DNA of 64,000 nt, taken from Ceratopteris richardii. Taxonomy: Eukaryota; Streptophyta; Polypodiopsida; Polypodiales; Pteridaceae. Numbering within the stretch: the first letter of the stretch is position 1; each line of letters opens with the position of its first letter. Below the pieces are notes generated by a model. It saw only the letters and a program-made list of their open reading frames with translations, searched no databases and was not told the DNA's origin. Shown here piece by piece: positions 49,183 to 60,157 of the stretch. The DNA is taken from positions 161,835,306 to 161,899,305 of the forward strand of contig CM035413.1 in the NCBI GenBank assembly GCA_020310875.1, in the 5' to 3' direction. Position numbers and translations under genes: made by a program.

Positions 49183-49345
49183 TGTTGAGAGATCAAGCTC
49201 AACATGTGATGATCAAGAATGACACGTATCAATTTTTCATTTCTCTGACATGTATAGTGGTCACACTGGTATATGTTAGGGATACTTCATTGAGCTTTAC
49301 TAGATTTATCTATCGAGAGTGATGGCACATTTGTTTCTTGCCATC
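49183..49345 (+). repeat. Cop-C partial 3' LTR
   Basis: TGTTGAG follows the polypurine tract directly. The first 22 bp form a hairpin (TGTTGAG at 49183 and CTCAACA ending at 49204). The LTR is cut after about 160 bp by the antisense copia fragment. Confidence 0.6.
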
Positions 49346-49361
49346 TCACTCATTGGCAAAC

Positions 49362-49780
49362 ATTAGGATTTTCCTCATGGTGCTTGCTTCAAACCATATA
49401 ATGCCTTTTTCAACCTGCATACTTGGTTTTCATGCACTTTCTACACAAAGCCACGAGGCTGAAAAACATACACTTCTTCACACAAGTCACCATTCAAAGA
49501 TGCAATTTTAATGTCCAACTGATGTACATTCCAACCATGATGAGCTCCAAGTGCATAGATGCTACGAAAGTAGTCATTTAGCATGTGGGAGCAAAGGTCT
49601 CATCAAAATCAATGCCTTTTTCTTGAGCATAACCCTTTGCAACAAGCCTAGCCTTATACCTATCAATTGTTCCATCAAGCTTGCACTTCATGAGCTTGTA
49701 TACCCACTTAGTGCCAATGGCCTTCTTGCCAGGAGGCAATTCACATAAAGACTAGGTACCATTTTCATCAAAACCAAAGC
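49362..49780 (-). pseudogene. Antisense copia RT fragment (fossil)
   Basis: Translation of the minus strand gives [64 protein letters not shown] and, at the left end, [13 protein letters not shown]. These are consecutive copia RT motifs from the finger/palm region. The fragment is short, has no LTR and points opposite to its neighbours Cop-C and Cop-D. Broken. Confidence 0.8.
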
Positions 49781-49804
49781 CTTAAGCTTCCTCTTCCACT
49801 CATT

Positions 49805-50660
49805 CCTCTAATGATGGTGATTTGCAAAAGAAGAAGCGATGCAAATATTGCCGGAAGGCTGGTCATACTATTGATGAGTGTAGAAAGCTTGCTAAACGCA
49901 ATGAAAAGAAGAAGGAATTCAGCATGTCTATTGCTAAACATTCAGCAAATGCAAAGAATGATGAAGCTAACATGGCTCAAGATTTTTGGGCATGTGTTGT
50001 TACATGTCATTATGATGCTTCTTTACATTCTAAATGTATGGTTGTGAGTGAGGCTATTCGGATTGGTTCTTTAATAGTGGTGCTTCAAAGCACATAACAT
50101 CATGCAAAAGATTTTTTGCCTCGTTGAAGGATGCACCTAAAGGAGGACATGTGGTGTGTGCAAACAATGCCTCTTATCCTTTCATTGGAGTAGGAGAAAT
50201 TCAGCTTACGACTGCAAATGGAGGTGTGATTCTCTTGAAAAATGCATTGTATGTGCCCGATATAAAGAAGAACTTAATTTCAGTTCCGTTGATTGCCAAA
50301 GCTGGACTTCATGTACACTTTGTTGATGATAAGTGTATGGTTCATGATTTCAGAAATATCCATGTTATCGTGATGTCCGGTACATTATGTAATGGTTTGT
50401 ATCGCATGGATACATACAAGAGGGCCACCTCGAATGCCTTAGTTGCTCATACTTCTTCCATGGCTGAACTGGAGCTTTGGCATAATCGTTTTGGTCACTT
50501 GAACTTCAATAGTTCACTCTACTTGCAAAAGAAGGACATGGTTATTGGCTTGCCTAGACTTGAGTCCATTGAAAAGCATGCATGTGAAGGTTGCATTCTT
50601 GGAAAAATGCATCGTGCTTCTTTTCCAAAAGATGGTCATACACACACTAGAAGAAAATTA
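49805..50660 (+). pseudogene. Cop-D gag end, protease and pre-integrase (fossil)
   Basis: The CCHC knuckle CKYCRKAGHTIDEC is at 49840-49881, followed by a Lys-rich tail. The protease-type segment FNSGASKHIT lies near 50,070-50,100, with YVPDIKKNLISV downstream. The pre-integrase zinc segment with ELWHNRFGHLNF and CEGCILGKMHRASF lies near 50,460-50,630. Broken. Confidence 0.75.
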
Positions 50661-51440
50661 TAGCTTGTTCATAGTGATGTATGTGGTCACGTTAAGACTC
50701 CATCTTTTGGGAAGCATGTATATTTTGTTACCTTCATTGATGATGCTACTCGCCATACATGGGTGTATCCTATGAAAGCAAAGAATGAGGTATTTTCTTG
50801 CTTCAAAGCATTTTAAGCTATGGCTGAAAATTTTTCTTCACAAAAGCTTTTGACTCTACGCACGGATTGTGGTGGTGAATACATGTCACATGAGTTTATA
50901 GCTTTTCTTCATGAAAGAGGTATTTCACACCAATGTACGGTGCCATATACACCTCAACAAAATGGTGTTGCCGAGCGTAAAAATAGAGCTCTACTTGAAA
51001 TGGCACGATGTATGGTTAAAGGAAAGCATCTTCCTGATAAGTTTTGGATGGAAGCAGTCATGTGTGCAAACTATGTGTTGAATCGCTGCCCTACAAAAGC
51101 ATTGAGAGTCATCACTCCTTATGAGGCTTGGAATGGTCATAAGCCTATGGTTAGTCATATGCGTGTGTTTGGTTGTTTGGCATATGCTCTTGTGTCATCA
51201 CAACAACGTCACAAACTTGATGACAAGGAAAAGAAATGTATATTTGTTTGTTATAGTGTTGAAAGTAAGGGATATCGGTTATACCATCCATTGATGAACA
51301 CAATTATTGTGAGTCGAGATGTGGTATTTGCTGAAAATGCAGTTTTCCCTCTACTTGAATGCAAAAAACTGCCAACAGTTAGCTCACAAGATGTGTTCGA
51401 TACACTCATGCCTTTGTTCCAAAATGGTGTGCTTGACTAT
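50661..51440 (+). pseudogene. Cop-D integrase region (fossil)
   Basis: LVHSDVCGHVKTPSFGK, TFIDDATRHTWVYPMK, RTDCGGEYMSHEF and NGVAERKNRALLEMAR mark the DDE core. It continues with the C-terminal VFGCLAYALV and GYRLYHP blocks typical of copia integrase. Broken near its start. Confidence 0.8.
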
Positions 51441-51780
51441 GGCCATGTAGACCAGCCAACTGAGGCTCAAAGGGCTGAAAAATTCCAGCCAAATAGGGCT
51501 GAAAATGCAGAGAATTTCCAGCCAAACATGGCTAAAAATTTTCAGTCAAAAAATGTCCAAACTGCTAGAAATTTCCAGCCACATATGGTTGAACATTTGC
51601 GTCAAAATATGGCTGAAACTGAGCATGAAATTCAGCCCACACATGATGTACATATTGAAGATGTTTTACATAATGAATGCATGTCTATCAAGAGTGCACA
51701 ATCTATGCCAAAGTGGCTGAAACAAACTTTGCAGGATAGCGAATTGAGTGCACCTTTACTTGGTAGAACAAGATCAAGCT
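51441..51780 (+). repeat. Cop-D linker with AENFQPNMA-type repeats
   Basis: Between integrase and RT the protein repeats a phrase of about 11-12 residues: AEKFQPNRA, AENFQPNMA, AKNFQSKNV, ARNFQPHMV. The DNA repeats 'aatttccagccaaacatggctga'-like units of roughly 33-36 bp. It is a low-complexity linker with no known domain. Confidence 0.65.
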
Positions 51781-53345
51781 CTCACCATGCATCAAGTAAT
51801 TTTGTGGATTATTCTCTTATTGCTATAGCATGTAATGAAGAGCCACTTTCTTTTGAAGATGCACGTGATGATCCACAATGGATGAGTGCTATGCAATCAG
51901 AAATGGATTCCATACATAGGGATGGTACTTGGGAGTTATGTGAATTGCCAAAAGGAAAGGCCATTGGTACAAAGTGGGTTTACAAGATAAAGAGAAAATC
52001 TGATGGTAGCATTGATCGCTACAAAGCTAGATTGGTTGCCAAAGGATATGCACAACAATATGGCATTGACTATGAGGAAACTTTTGCACCTAATTCACGC
52101 ATGACTACCATTCATACTGTGGTTGCATTGGTTGCCCATCGAGGTTGGAAAGTGCATCAGTTGGACATAAAAACAGCCTCCTTGAATGGCGATTTGCAAG
52201 AAGAAGTCTATGTGAAGCAAGCTCCTGGATTTTCTATGAAAGGGAAAGAGCATATGGTTTGTCGCTTGCATAAAGCCTTGTATGGTCTCAAGCAAGCTCC
52301 ACGTGCATGGTATGACAAAATCCATAAGCACTTGATTGCTCTCGCTTTCACATGTAGTCTGATTGAAAGCACACTCTATGTATGCAAAAATGGGGCTGAT
52401 CTTACAGTGCTTGTTCTTTATGTCGATGACATACTCTTGACTGGGTCATGTGATGCAAAACTTGACATTCTTATGGATGATTTACAGCATACTTTTGATG
52501 TCACTTATCTTGGTCTTTTGAGCTACTATCTTGGCATCCAGTTTGCATCTGTTGAGGGGGGAATTGTTATGCATCAAGCAAAGTATGTTGAAAAACTACT
52601 TCAGCATTTTCACTTTGAGGATTATAAGCCAATTTCCACACCAATTGAGACAAGATTCAGGTTCTTAGTTGAGGATTCAAGTGATGCATTTGACACTTCT
52701 CTTTATCAGCAAGCTGTGGGATGTCTTATATATGCATGCAACACAAGGCCGGATATACAGTATGCAGTTTCCTAGTTGAGTCGATTCATGCATAGCCCTG
52801 GCACTAAGCATTGGCAAGCAGTGAAACGTGTGTTTAGATATCTCCGAGGCACTTTGAGTTTAGGTCTCTTTTATGGCAGAGATGTTCAGCCATGCTTGCA
52901 TGCTTTTACAGATAGTGATAGGCTGGTTGTTATGATACTCACGTGTCCACTAGTGGTAATTGCTTTTGCCTTGGAGACTCATGCATATCTTGGTTGAGTA
53001 AGAAGCAATCGAGTTGTGAAGCTGAGTACATGGCAGTTTTCACAGCGACAATGGAGTGTATATGGCTGAGACAACTATTGATGGATCTTTGCATGGAGAT
53101 CGATGTTGCTACGCATATTCTCACAGATAGTCAGAGTGCTTTGGCTATTGTACAAAACCCAGTGTTTCATGGACGAACCAAGCATATTGAGGTGCATTAT
53201 CACTATGTGAGAGAGCGCCTTCATGCAAGGGATATTGATTTGGTATATGTGCCTACATAAGATAATGTGGCAGACATATTCACCAAAGCTCTTCCACGGG
53301 AAAAGTTTGAAGCTTTTCGCAAAGCTTTAGGCTTATTACCTTGTC
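51781..53345 (+). pseudogene. Cop-D reverse transcriptase and RNase H region (fossil)
   Basis: [76 protein letters not shown] and YVDD at 52419-52430 mark RT. RNase H motifs include LSKKQSSCEAEYMAV and TKHIEVHYHYVRERL. The C-terminus EKFEAFRKALGLL is near 53,330. No polypurine tract or LTR follows. Broken in the RNase H part. Confidence 0.8.
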
Positions 53346-53394
53346 AGGGCTGATTTTTCACTCCCTGTATGTGTTCACATCCGTACTACTTATA

Positions 53395-53829
53395 AAGTTG
53401 CTACAGGTATATGGTCTAGAGGCAATTGCACCCATGGAATTGGTGGCACCTAGTTTACGGGTGGCATTGGATCATAAGCTATTACCGGAAGATTCCTTTC
53501 CTTTCCGATTGGATGTGTTGCGGTCTTTGGATGAACAACGTCTGGAAAGTTTTCTGATGCTACAAGAAGTGCAACTGAGGCAAGCTAAGACACATGGTCG
53601 ATTTCTTCGGACTCCCATTTTTACCAAAAGACAATTGGTTCTTTTCTATAATGCTAAGTCTAATCATTCAATGGGCAAGTTCAAGCTTTGGTGGTTTGGT
53701 CCCTACCATATTGCAGATCAAGTTGGACCCGCTACTTTCCGGTTGTCCACTTTAAATGGTACTCTTCTTCATAAACCCATCAATGGGTCAAAACTTCATC
53801 TGTATTATGACACGACTCCTGTATTATGA
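53395..53829 (+). pseudogene. B2 integrase C-terminal part (fossil)
   Basis: VYGLEAIAPMELVAPSLRV, DEQRLESFLMLQEVQL, RQLVLFYNAKSN and WWFGPYHIADQV correspond to the end of a gypsy integrase including the GPY/F module. It is closely similar to B1. The catalytic core is missing. Confidence 0.8.
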
Positions 53830-53857
53830 CACGACTCCTGTATTATGACACGACTCC
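53800..53857 (+). repeat. 19-bp tandem repeat, three copies
   Basis: The unit ctgtattatgacacgactc occurs three times with a 19-bp period (starts near 53800, 53819 and 53838). It lies at the very end of the B2 integrase part and is absent at the equivalent place in B1. It looks like replication slippage. Confidence 0.85.
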
Positions 53858-54207
53858 TTCATCTTAATTACTTGATGGTGTTTTTTATTATTCATCCGAC
53901 TTATGTTGGTTTTGTCTCTTGATGTATTTCCATTACGTGCATTCCGGTTGACTGTATGACCATAAAATCCTCGTTTTATTACATAACCATGATTAGCTGC
54001 CACACTACATGTTTGGGATTTCGTTAATGCGTGAATGTTGTCATTATGCATGCATGTTCCCAACCACTGGTGATGATTGCATTTTCTACCTGCGCTTCCC
54101 TTTGACGTTTTTTACTTAACCAAGTTCTTTGTCCTCTTTTTTTCTATTGTCTACTTGCGCTCTGTGTCTTCCTTGTTGTATTGTGTATTCGCTTTTTGTT
54201 GCTAGCC
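53858..54207 (+). other. B2 spacer between integrase and aORF
   Basis: Homologous to the B1 spacer and pyrimidine-rich toward its right end (tctttttttctattgtct). It ends at gctagccATGG, the aORF start. No gene is seen. Confidence 0.5.
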
Positions 54208-54816
54208 ATGGAAGCTCTAGCAAACATTACCACATTCCGTGTTGGCTTAGCTCCCAACTTGAGCGAGTTTTTGCGTGCATGCAGGCTATTGGTGTTCATC
54301 GAAATGCCATGGCATTCGGTGGAATGTGACCCGTTCTTTGCTCAAGTAATCGTTGCTATTGCTGATATCCCCCCAGACAGAGACCTATTGGCTAATCACC
54401 TGCCTCAACCCGTGCATAGTAGTGACTCTAAACACCATGGCAGAGGGATTCCATCTCCCTCAAGACGGCAGTGTAGATGTTCCCCTGTTGACGATGACGA
54501 CCATGAAACAACTATTCCCCCGCCAGTTCTCTAATGAATTTGCAATCCTATGCCGACCTAAACTGGAGTGCTCTGCCCTACAATTTCTGGTGGCTTCACT
54601 CAATCTCCAGAAATGCACCTACGAGATCTCTCACCCTTTTTACTCTATGATCGATGCTGCTTCCCACGAAGCAGTTAACTGGTCGTTATTCTTCTTCCGA
54701 TGCATTCACCGAGAATGTCATGCGATCTCCCGGCAGCTCGCGAAAGGTGATATCCCTCGTACTCGACTTCCCTATCTTCTTTCCTTCCTTCTTCTGGCGG
54801 TTCACCCTGTGCAGCC
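54208..54816 (+). pseudogene. B2 aORF, N-terminal part (fossil)
   Basis: MEALANITTF is in the same gccATGG context as B1. Conserved with B1 are MPWHSVECDPFFAQV, FAILCRP, LQFLVASLNLQKCTYEIS and FYSMIDAASHE. By eye the protein similarity to B1 is about 60%, clearly higher than in the flanking non-coding DNA. Function unknown. It ends at the Cop-F insertion. Broken. Confidence 0.6.
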
Positions 54817-55893
54817 TGTTGGTGCATTTTACCCAAGCCTACATGCTTGATATGCTTGATATTATGATCATTTGTAAGTCACATGTGTAGTCATGTGAAC
54901 ACCTCTTGTAAAAGAGTTCATTTTATCTCTTGTAATTGAAAAAAGGAAAAGGAAAAAGATGGCTTACCTCATCCATAATGTAAAAGAAAACTCGTGGCTC
55001 TAACTACCTAAAACCACAAATTTTAGAGCTGAGGGAATATATCCTAACTTTGGGGATCACTTTTAGGTGGAGCCATTCGAATTCGAATTCAAAACTCCCT
55101 CCAAGAATAGCTATAAAAAGTGCAAGAAGGAAGAGGCGATTAGCAAGCCTTGTACGTGACCAGTTCATGTCATTTTGTAGAGATTGAAGAGCTTACTCCA
55201 TAGCTCTATCATTCTACTCCCATTGTGCAAAGATTCATTGCCAATGTGGTTGTAATCATATGTGAATCTATACATTTATCATTATCTACTTCTCTGTTTT
55301 GTTCTCTGTTATACTCACTCAAAGTAGTAACTTCAAAAGGTTATATCTCGAGTTCTACGTACCATTTTTCAGTGTTTTAAAGTGCGTTGGATAGCTCTTA
55401 CTATCTAGTTTCTGATATAAATTTTCAAGGTAATTGGATTTACAGTTTTGGGGATATCTATATTTTATTGCTCACTGGTCTATCTCTGCAGAGCCCCGAG
55501 AATGGTGGGCATGTTCCAGAAATTGATGAATCTTCTTCTCAGTGCTCAGTCCATCATTTGAAGTGTTTTAACTTGTATTGGGAAGCTTTCTAAGTCTATT
55601 TGCTATGCAAAAAAGGAATTTATCTAATTCTTACCAGGTTGAGAGCACTGTTCAGTTTTTCCAGCAGGTGTATGTCCAAAAATAGCAAGTTTTGGGAGCT
55701 AGTCATTTCGCAACTAGTCTGTCTTGACTTAAACTTTTGGGATACATGTTCGAAAGTACTTGGCTGATATTTTGGTGGATTTAGGAAGCTCAAAGGGTCT
55801 ACTAATCAACTCTGAAGTCTCAGTTGGCTGGTGTGAAGCTGGTTGTAGCAGCACCAACTCATCTTTGGATTGCATCCACCATCTCTCTTCACA
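54817..55893 (+). repeat. Cop-F 5' LTR
   Basis: It begins TGTTGGTGCATTTTACCC and ends CTCTTCACA. The TATA box TATAAAAA lies at 55112-55119. The 3' LTR carries an extra copy of a 10-bp 'tgcttgatat' motif near its start compared with this one. Confidence 0.93.
55112..55119 (+). promoter_or_regulatory. Cop-F 5' LTR TATA box
   Basis: TATAAAAA lies about 300 bp into the LTR, preceded by the palindromic attcgaattcgaatt. The same motif is at 60463-60470 in the 3' LTR. Confidence 0.6.
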
Positions 55894-55894
55894 G

Positions 55895-55906
55895 TGGTAT
55901 CAGAGC
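55895..55906 (+). other. Cop-F primer-binding site
   Basis: TGGTATCAGAGC, one base after the LTR end, is complementary to the 3' end of plant initiator tRNA-Met, the usual primer of plant copia elements. Confidence 0.92.
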
Positions 55907-55919
55907 ATAGTCAAGCAAC

Positions 55920-56990
55920 ATGGGAGATGGATTTCCATTAACAATTGACAAATTGGATCGAAAAAGCTACCCGGCATGGTCTCTAAGGATGGAGGATTAC
56001 CTTCAAGGGAGGAATCTATATGTATTCATATCTGGAGATGAAGCAATGCCAACCATGAGGAACAAAGGGCAACCATCACATGAAGAAGTGGAAGGACTTT
56101 CAAATTGGTGTTCGAAGGATGCACTTGCAAGGTCCTATATTCTAAACTCAATCTCTGATTTTCCTTTACCTCATGTCAAGGGATGCAAGACATCAAGAGA
56201 GACCTGGAATGCACTTGCTTCTTTCTTCTCTTCCAACACTTGGGCAAGGAAGAACCAATTGTGGATGGAGTTCACAACAATGAAGAAAAGCCCGAAGCAA
56301 AATGTGACTGATTATGTCACAAAGATGAAGGAGATTTCTGACCAACTTGGAAGCATTGGAGAGGTAATTGAAGAGGAGAAAATCATTAGACAAATCATAA
56401 ATGGAATCAAAGCAGACGATAAGTGGGAGTCATTCACAACAGTCATGGATTTATACATGGATATGCATGTACCCGACCTCAACACACTCATGGGCCAACT
56501 CTTCACTCATGAAGCAAAGATTAGCAAAGGTGGTGAGTCGTCAAGAGGTAATCAAACTTCTGCCTTATATTCTGATAAAGCTAAGCTCAAGGATAAGTCA
56601 AAGAATAGGAAGAATGAAGATGAAGCTAGCTCTTTCCAAGCAAACTTTGCAGGTAGAGCAAGAGCTAGAGGAAGAGGTAGAAGTGGAAAGCAAGGCAGGG
56701 GGAGATTCCAATCATCTCAACCTTGCAATATATGTGGCTTATCTAATCATACTACTGAAGAATGTTTCAGGAACCCGAGGAACTCAAGAGGAAGAGGATT
56801 CAATAGAGGTGGCTATGGATCAAATAGAGGCAGATACAATGGAGGCTACAACAACAACAACAATTACAACAATAACAACTATCAAAGTGGCCATAGAGGA
56901 AGAAGAGACTACAATAACTATGCAGAGGACCAAAGTCAAGAAGATTCATTATTGATTATGAATCCATCAGTGAAGAAGGGTAAGGATGAT
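55920..56990 (+). pseudogene. Cop-F gag region (fossil)
   Basis: The start MGDGFPLTIDKLDRKSYPAW is typical of copia gag, followed by the helical gag domain (TSRETWNALASFF, VTDYVTKMKEISDQL). An Arg/Gly-rich stretch leads to the CCHC knuckle CNICGLSNHTTEEC at 56724-56765. A Gly/Arg/Asn-rich tail with an Asn run (aac/aat repeats, about 56,840-56,885) follows. The gag part reads through into protease without visible damage. Confidence 0.85.
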
Positions 56991-58260
56991 GATCACATAT
57001 TTTACATTGATTCGGGATGCTCAAACCATGTAGCAGGAAATGTGGCTTTACTTTCTGATTTGGAAGATCCTCATAACAAGCATGAAGTGCACACAGGAGA
57101 TGACACAAAGCACTCAGTGGAGAAGATAGGTAATGTGAAGACATCAAATGGGAATATGAACCTCTTAAGAAAAGTCTTGTATGTCCCTACAATTACCAAA
57201 AATTTAATAAGTGTTGGACAGATTGTTGAAAAAGGATTGCAGGTTAGATTCAACAGATTTGGAGCATATGTTGAAGACCCAAGGCAAGGCTTTAGAAGGA
57301 TTGCCAAAGGATAAAAGACAAGAAGGCTTTTCACTTTTGAAGTGGAAGATACAAAGAACATAGCTTTATTTAGCTATGGATCTCAAACTCTAACAGAGTT
57401 GGAGATATGGCACAAAAGGCTTGCTCACATTGGTGAGAGGACACTCAAACAAATTTCTAGGGACCAAAGTGTACTTGGTTTGCCTAATATCACAAGGCAA
57501 CACATGATTTATAAGTGTGAAGCTTGTCAACTTGGTAAGGCTCATAGACAACCTTTCAATAAGAAAGGATATATGTATTAAAATCCTTTGGATCTACTGC
57601 ACACGGATGTGTGGGGTCCAAGTAAGGAGCCATCTATATCAGGCTCAAGCTATTATGTGTCTTTCATAGATGATTGTAGCAGGTGGACCATTCTGTTTTT
57701 CATGAAGCATAAGGATGAAGTGTTTAATTGCTTTAAGAAGTATATTGCTCTTGTTGAAATCCAAACAGGTAGGACTTTGAAAAGACTCAGATCAGATGGT
57801 GGAGGAGAATACTTCTCTTATGAATTTGATGCCTTCTTGCATGAAAGAGGCATTAAAAGGGAAGTCACTACAAGGTATACACCCGAACTCAATGGTGTAG
57901 CAGAGAGGAGAAACAGAGCTATTGTCGAAGCTGCAAAGTCCATGCTCAACGAAAAGGGATTGCCAAACTACCTATGGGCAGAGGCTGTGTTGACAGCCAC
58001 ATATCTCATAAATAGACTTCCATCTAAGTCACTAGATGGAATAACTCCATGTGAAGTGTGGAATGGAAGAAGACCTAGTCTAGAGCATTGTAAAATCTTT
58101 GGATGCTTAGCCTATGCTCACATTCCTTCTCAAGTAAGAGGAAAATTGGATCCCAAGGCAAAGAAGTGTGTATTCATTGGTTATGATCAAAACCAAAAAG
58201 GATATAGATTGTACAATCCAACCAATAAAGGATTTTCTGTGAGAGAGATGTAATTTTTGA
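56991..58260 (+). pseudogene. Cop-F protease and integrase region (fossil)
   Basis: The protease motif FYIDSGCSNHVAGN lies at about 57,000-57,040. A pre-integrase segment (ELEIWHKRLAHIGERTL, CEACQLGKAHRQPF) lies at about 57,395-57,560. The integrase core (LLHTDVWGPS, SFIDDCSRWTILFF, RSDGGGEY, NGVAERRNRAIVEAAK) runs from about 57,590 to 58,250. This is the standard copia order. Lightly broken. Confidence 0.85.
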
Positions 58261-60115
58261 TGAAAACAAATCATGGTTTGATGATGACAGGAAAGTGAAG
58301 CTGCCATATGACTTGGATGAAGATTTTCCATCACTTCAACCAAAGGAGCCAAAGCAGATTGAAGAAAGTGATTCGGAGATTGACCTAGAAGACTTGGAAA
58401 GACTAAACCTATGGAAGAACAAAGGTAAAGCAAAGATGCAAGATGCTACATATGGACCCGAGAGCTCACATCAACCACTTAGAAGGTCTTCAAGGGAGAA
58501 GAAGAAACCTGAGAGGTTTGGTTATGATACTTCTTTTGTCACCAAGCACTCAATCTACATTGCAAAAGATTCAACCAATGAAGAGCCTACCACATTCGAA
58601 GAAGCACAAAGCAAGAAAGCTTGGAGAGATGCAATGGATGAAGAAATGGAAGCCCTAAAGGAAAAGGACACTTGGGAGCTTGTACCTAACAAGCCATCTA
58701 TGAAGGTAATTGGATATCGATGGATATACAAAATGAAGAGGAATTCAGATGGAAGTATAAATAGACGCAAAGCAAGGTTAGTTGCTAAAGGGTTTGCTCA
58801 AACTCATGGTATTGATTATGAGGAGACTTTCTCTCCTGTTGCAAAAATGCCTACAAATAGGGTTCTCATTAGTCTTGCTGCATCTAGAAATTGGAATCTC
58901 TATCAACTTGATGTAAAGAATGCTTTCTTGAATGGATGGATTTCTGAGGAAGTGTATATGGCACAACCTCCTGGATATGAGGATGGACATCATCCTATCT
59001 ATGTTTGCAAACTAAAGAAAGCTTTGTATGGATTGAAGCAAGCTCCAAGAGCTTGGAATTTCAGATTGGTGACTTATTTGTAGGACCAAGGATTCAAAGC
59101 TAGCAAGGCGGATACCTCTTTGTTCATAAAGAGGAATGGATCTGAAGTGATCTATTTATGTGTGTATGTTGATGATATTATTATCACAGGCAATGATCTT
59201 GAAGGAATCAAACAGGTAAAGAGTCAAATGAAGGAGGAGATCAAAATAAGTGACCTCAGACCACTCACTTATTTTCTTGGATTGGAGTTGATCTACACAG
59301 ATTCAGGTATATACATCACACAAAGGAAGTATGTGCATGACATGCTTGTCAAGTTGAAGATGGAAAATACCAAGTGTGCAGATACACCTATGGAGCAAAA
59401 TCATAAGCTTAGTGCTTATGAAGGAGAGCCAATTGAAGACATCACAAACTATCAAAGCTTGGCTGGAAGTTTGAACTATGCAACACTCACAAGGGTGGAT
59501 ATATGCTATAGTGTTAGCATATTGAGTCAGTTTATGCATAAGCCGAGAAGACCATATATGGAAGCGGCCAAGAGAGTCCTCAAGTACCTAAAGGGGACCT
59601 TGAATGAAGGTTTGTTCTATTCATATACTTCAGATATTGAGCTAAAGGTCTACTCAGATGCAGATTGGGCCGGATCTAGAGATGATAGAAGAAGCGCATC
59701 CGGGTATATATCGTTTGCAGGTTCAAAAATCATTTCTTGGTCATTGAAGAAGCAACCAATCGTGGCATTATCTTCTAATGAAGCGGAATATAGAGGTTTG
59801 GCTAATGCAACTCAAGAAATCATGTGGTTAAATTCTTTGTACATAGATCTTGGACTTCATTCTTCAACACCTCACATTTTTGGTGACAATACAAGCTCAC
59901 TACATCTTGTAGCTAATCTGGTATACCATGCTAGAACCAAGCATATTGAAGTCCACTACCATTATGTAAGGGAGAAGCTAATGAGCAAGGATATTCAACT
60001 ATCCTATGTCTCTACAGATATGCAATGTGCAGACATGTTGACTAAAGCTCTTGATGGTACAAAGTTAAGTAGATTCAAGTTGATGATTGGCTTGCAGGAA
60101 ATCAAGGACAATTGA
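58261..60115 (+). pseudogene. Cop-F reverse transcriptase and RNase H region (fossil)
   Basis: An acidic linker precedes RT ([53 protein letters not shown]) with YVDD at 59165-59176. RNase H follows (YSDADWAGSRDDRRSASGY, ALSSNEAEYRGL, ARTKHIEVHYHYV), ending near 60,115. Nearly the whole domain set is present. Lightly broken. Confidence 0.87.
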
Positions 60116-60146
60116 AGACTTATTTGGAGGCCAAGCATGTTAGGCT

Positions 60147-60157
60147 TGAGGGGGAGC
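60147..60157 (+). other. Cop-F polypurine tract
   Basis: The tract tgagggggagc lies immediately before the 3' LTR and primes plus-strand synthesis. Confidence 0.85.

Larger units (their letters stand above)
45950..49345 (+). mobile_element. Cop-C, 5'-truncated Ty1/copia element
   Basis: IN precedes RT, which defines copia. The remnant starts at the integrase core (VHTDVWGPS), so gag and protease are missing. RT and RNase H follow, then a polypurine tract and the first ~160 bp of a 3' LTR. A 914-bp solo LTR of another family sits between RT and RNase H. Broken, with roughly six breaks besides that insertion. Confidence 0.8.
49800..53345 (+). mobile_element. Cop-D, Ty1/copia remnant without LTRs
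   Basis: Order is gag zinc knuckle, protease, pre-integrase zinc segment, integrase, variable linker, RT and RNase H, which is copia. The gag N-terminus and both LTRs are missing. The left end abuts the antisense RT fragment. The right end passes within about 50 bp into Gyp-B integrase. Broken, with about five breaks. The integrase-RT part is well preserved. Confidence 0.8.
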
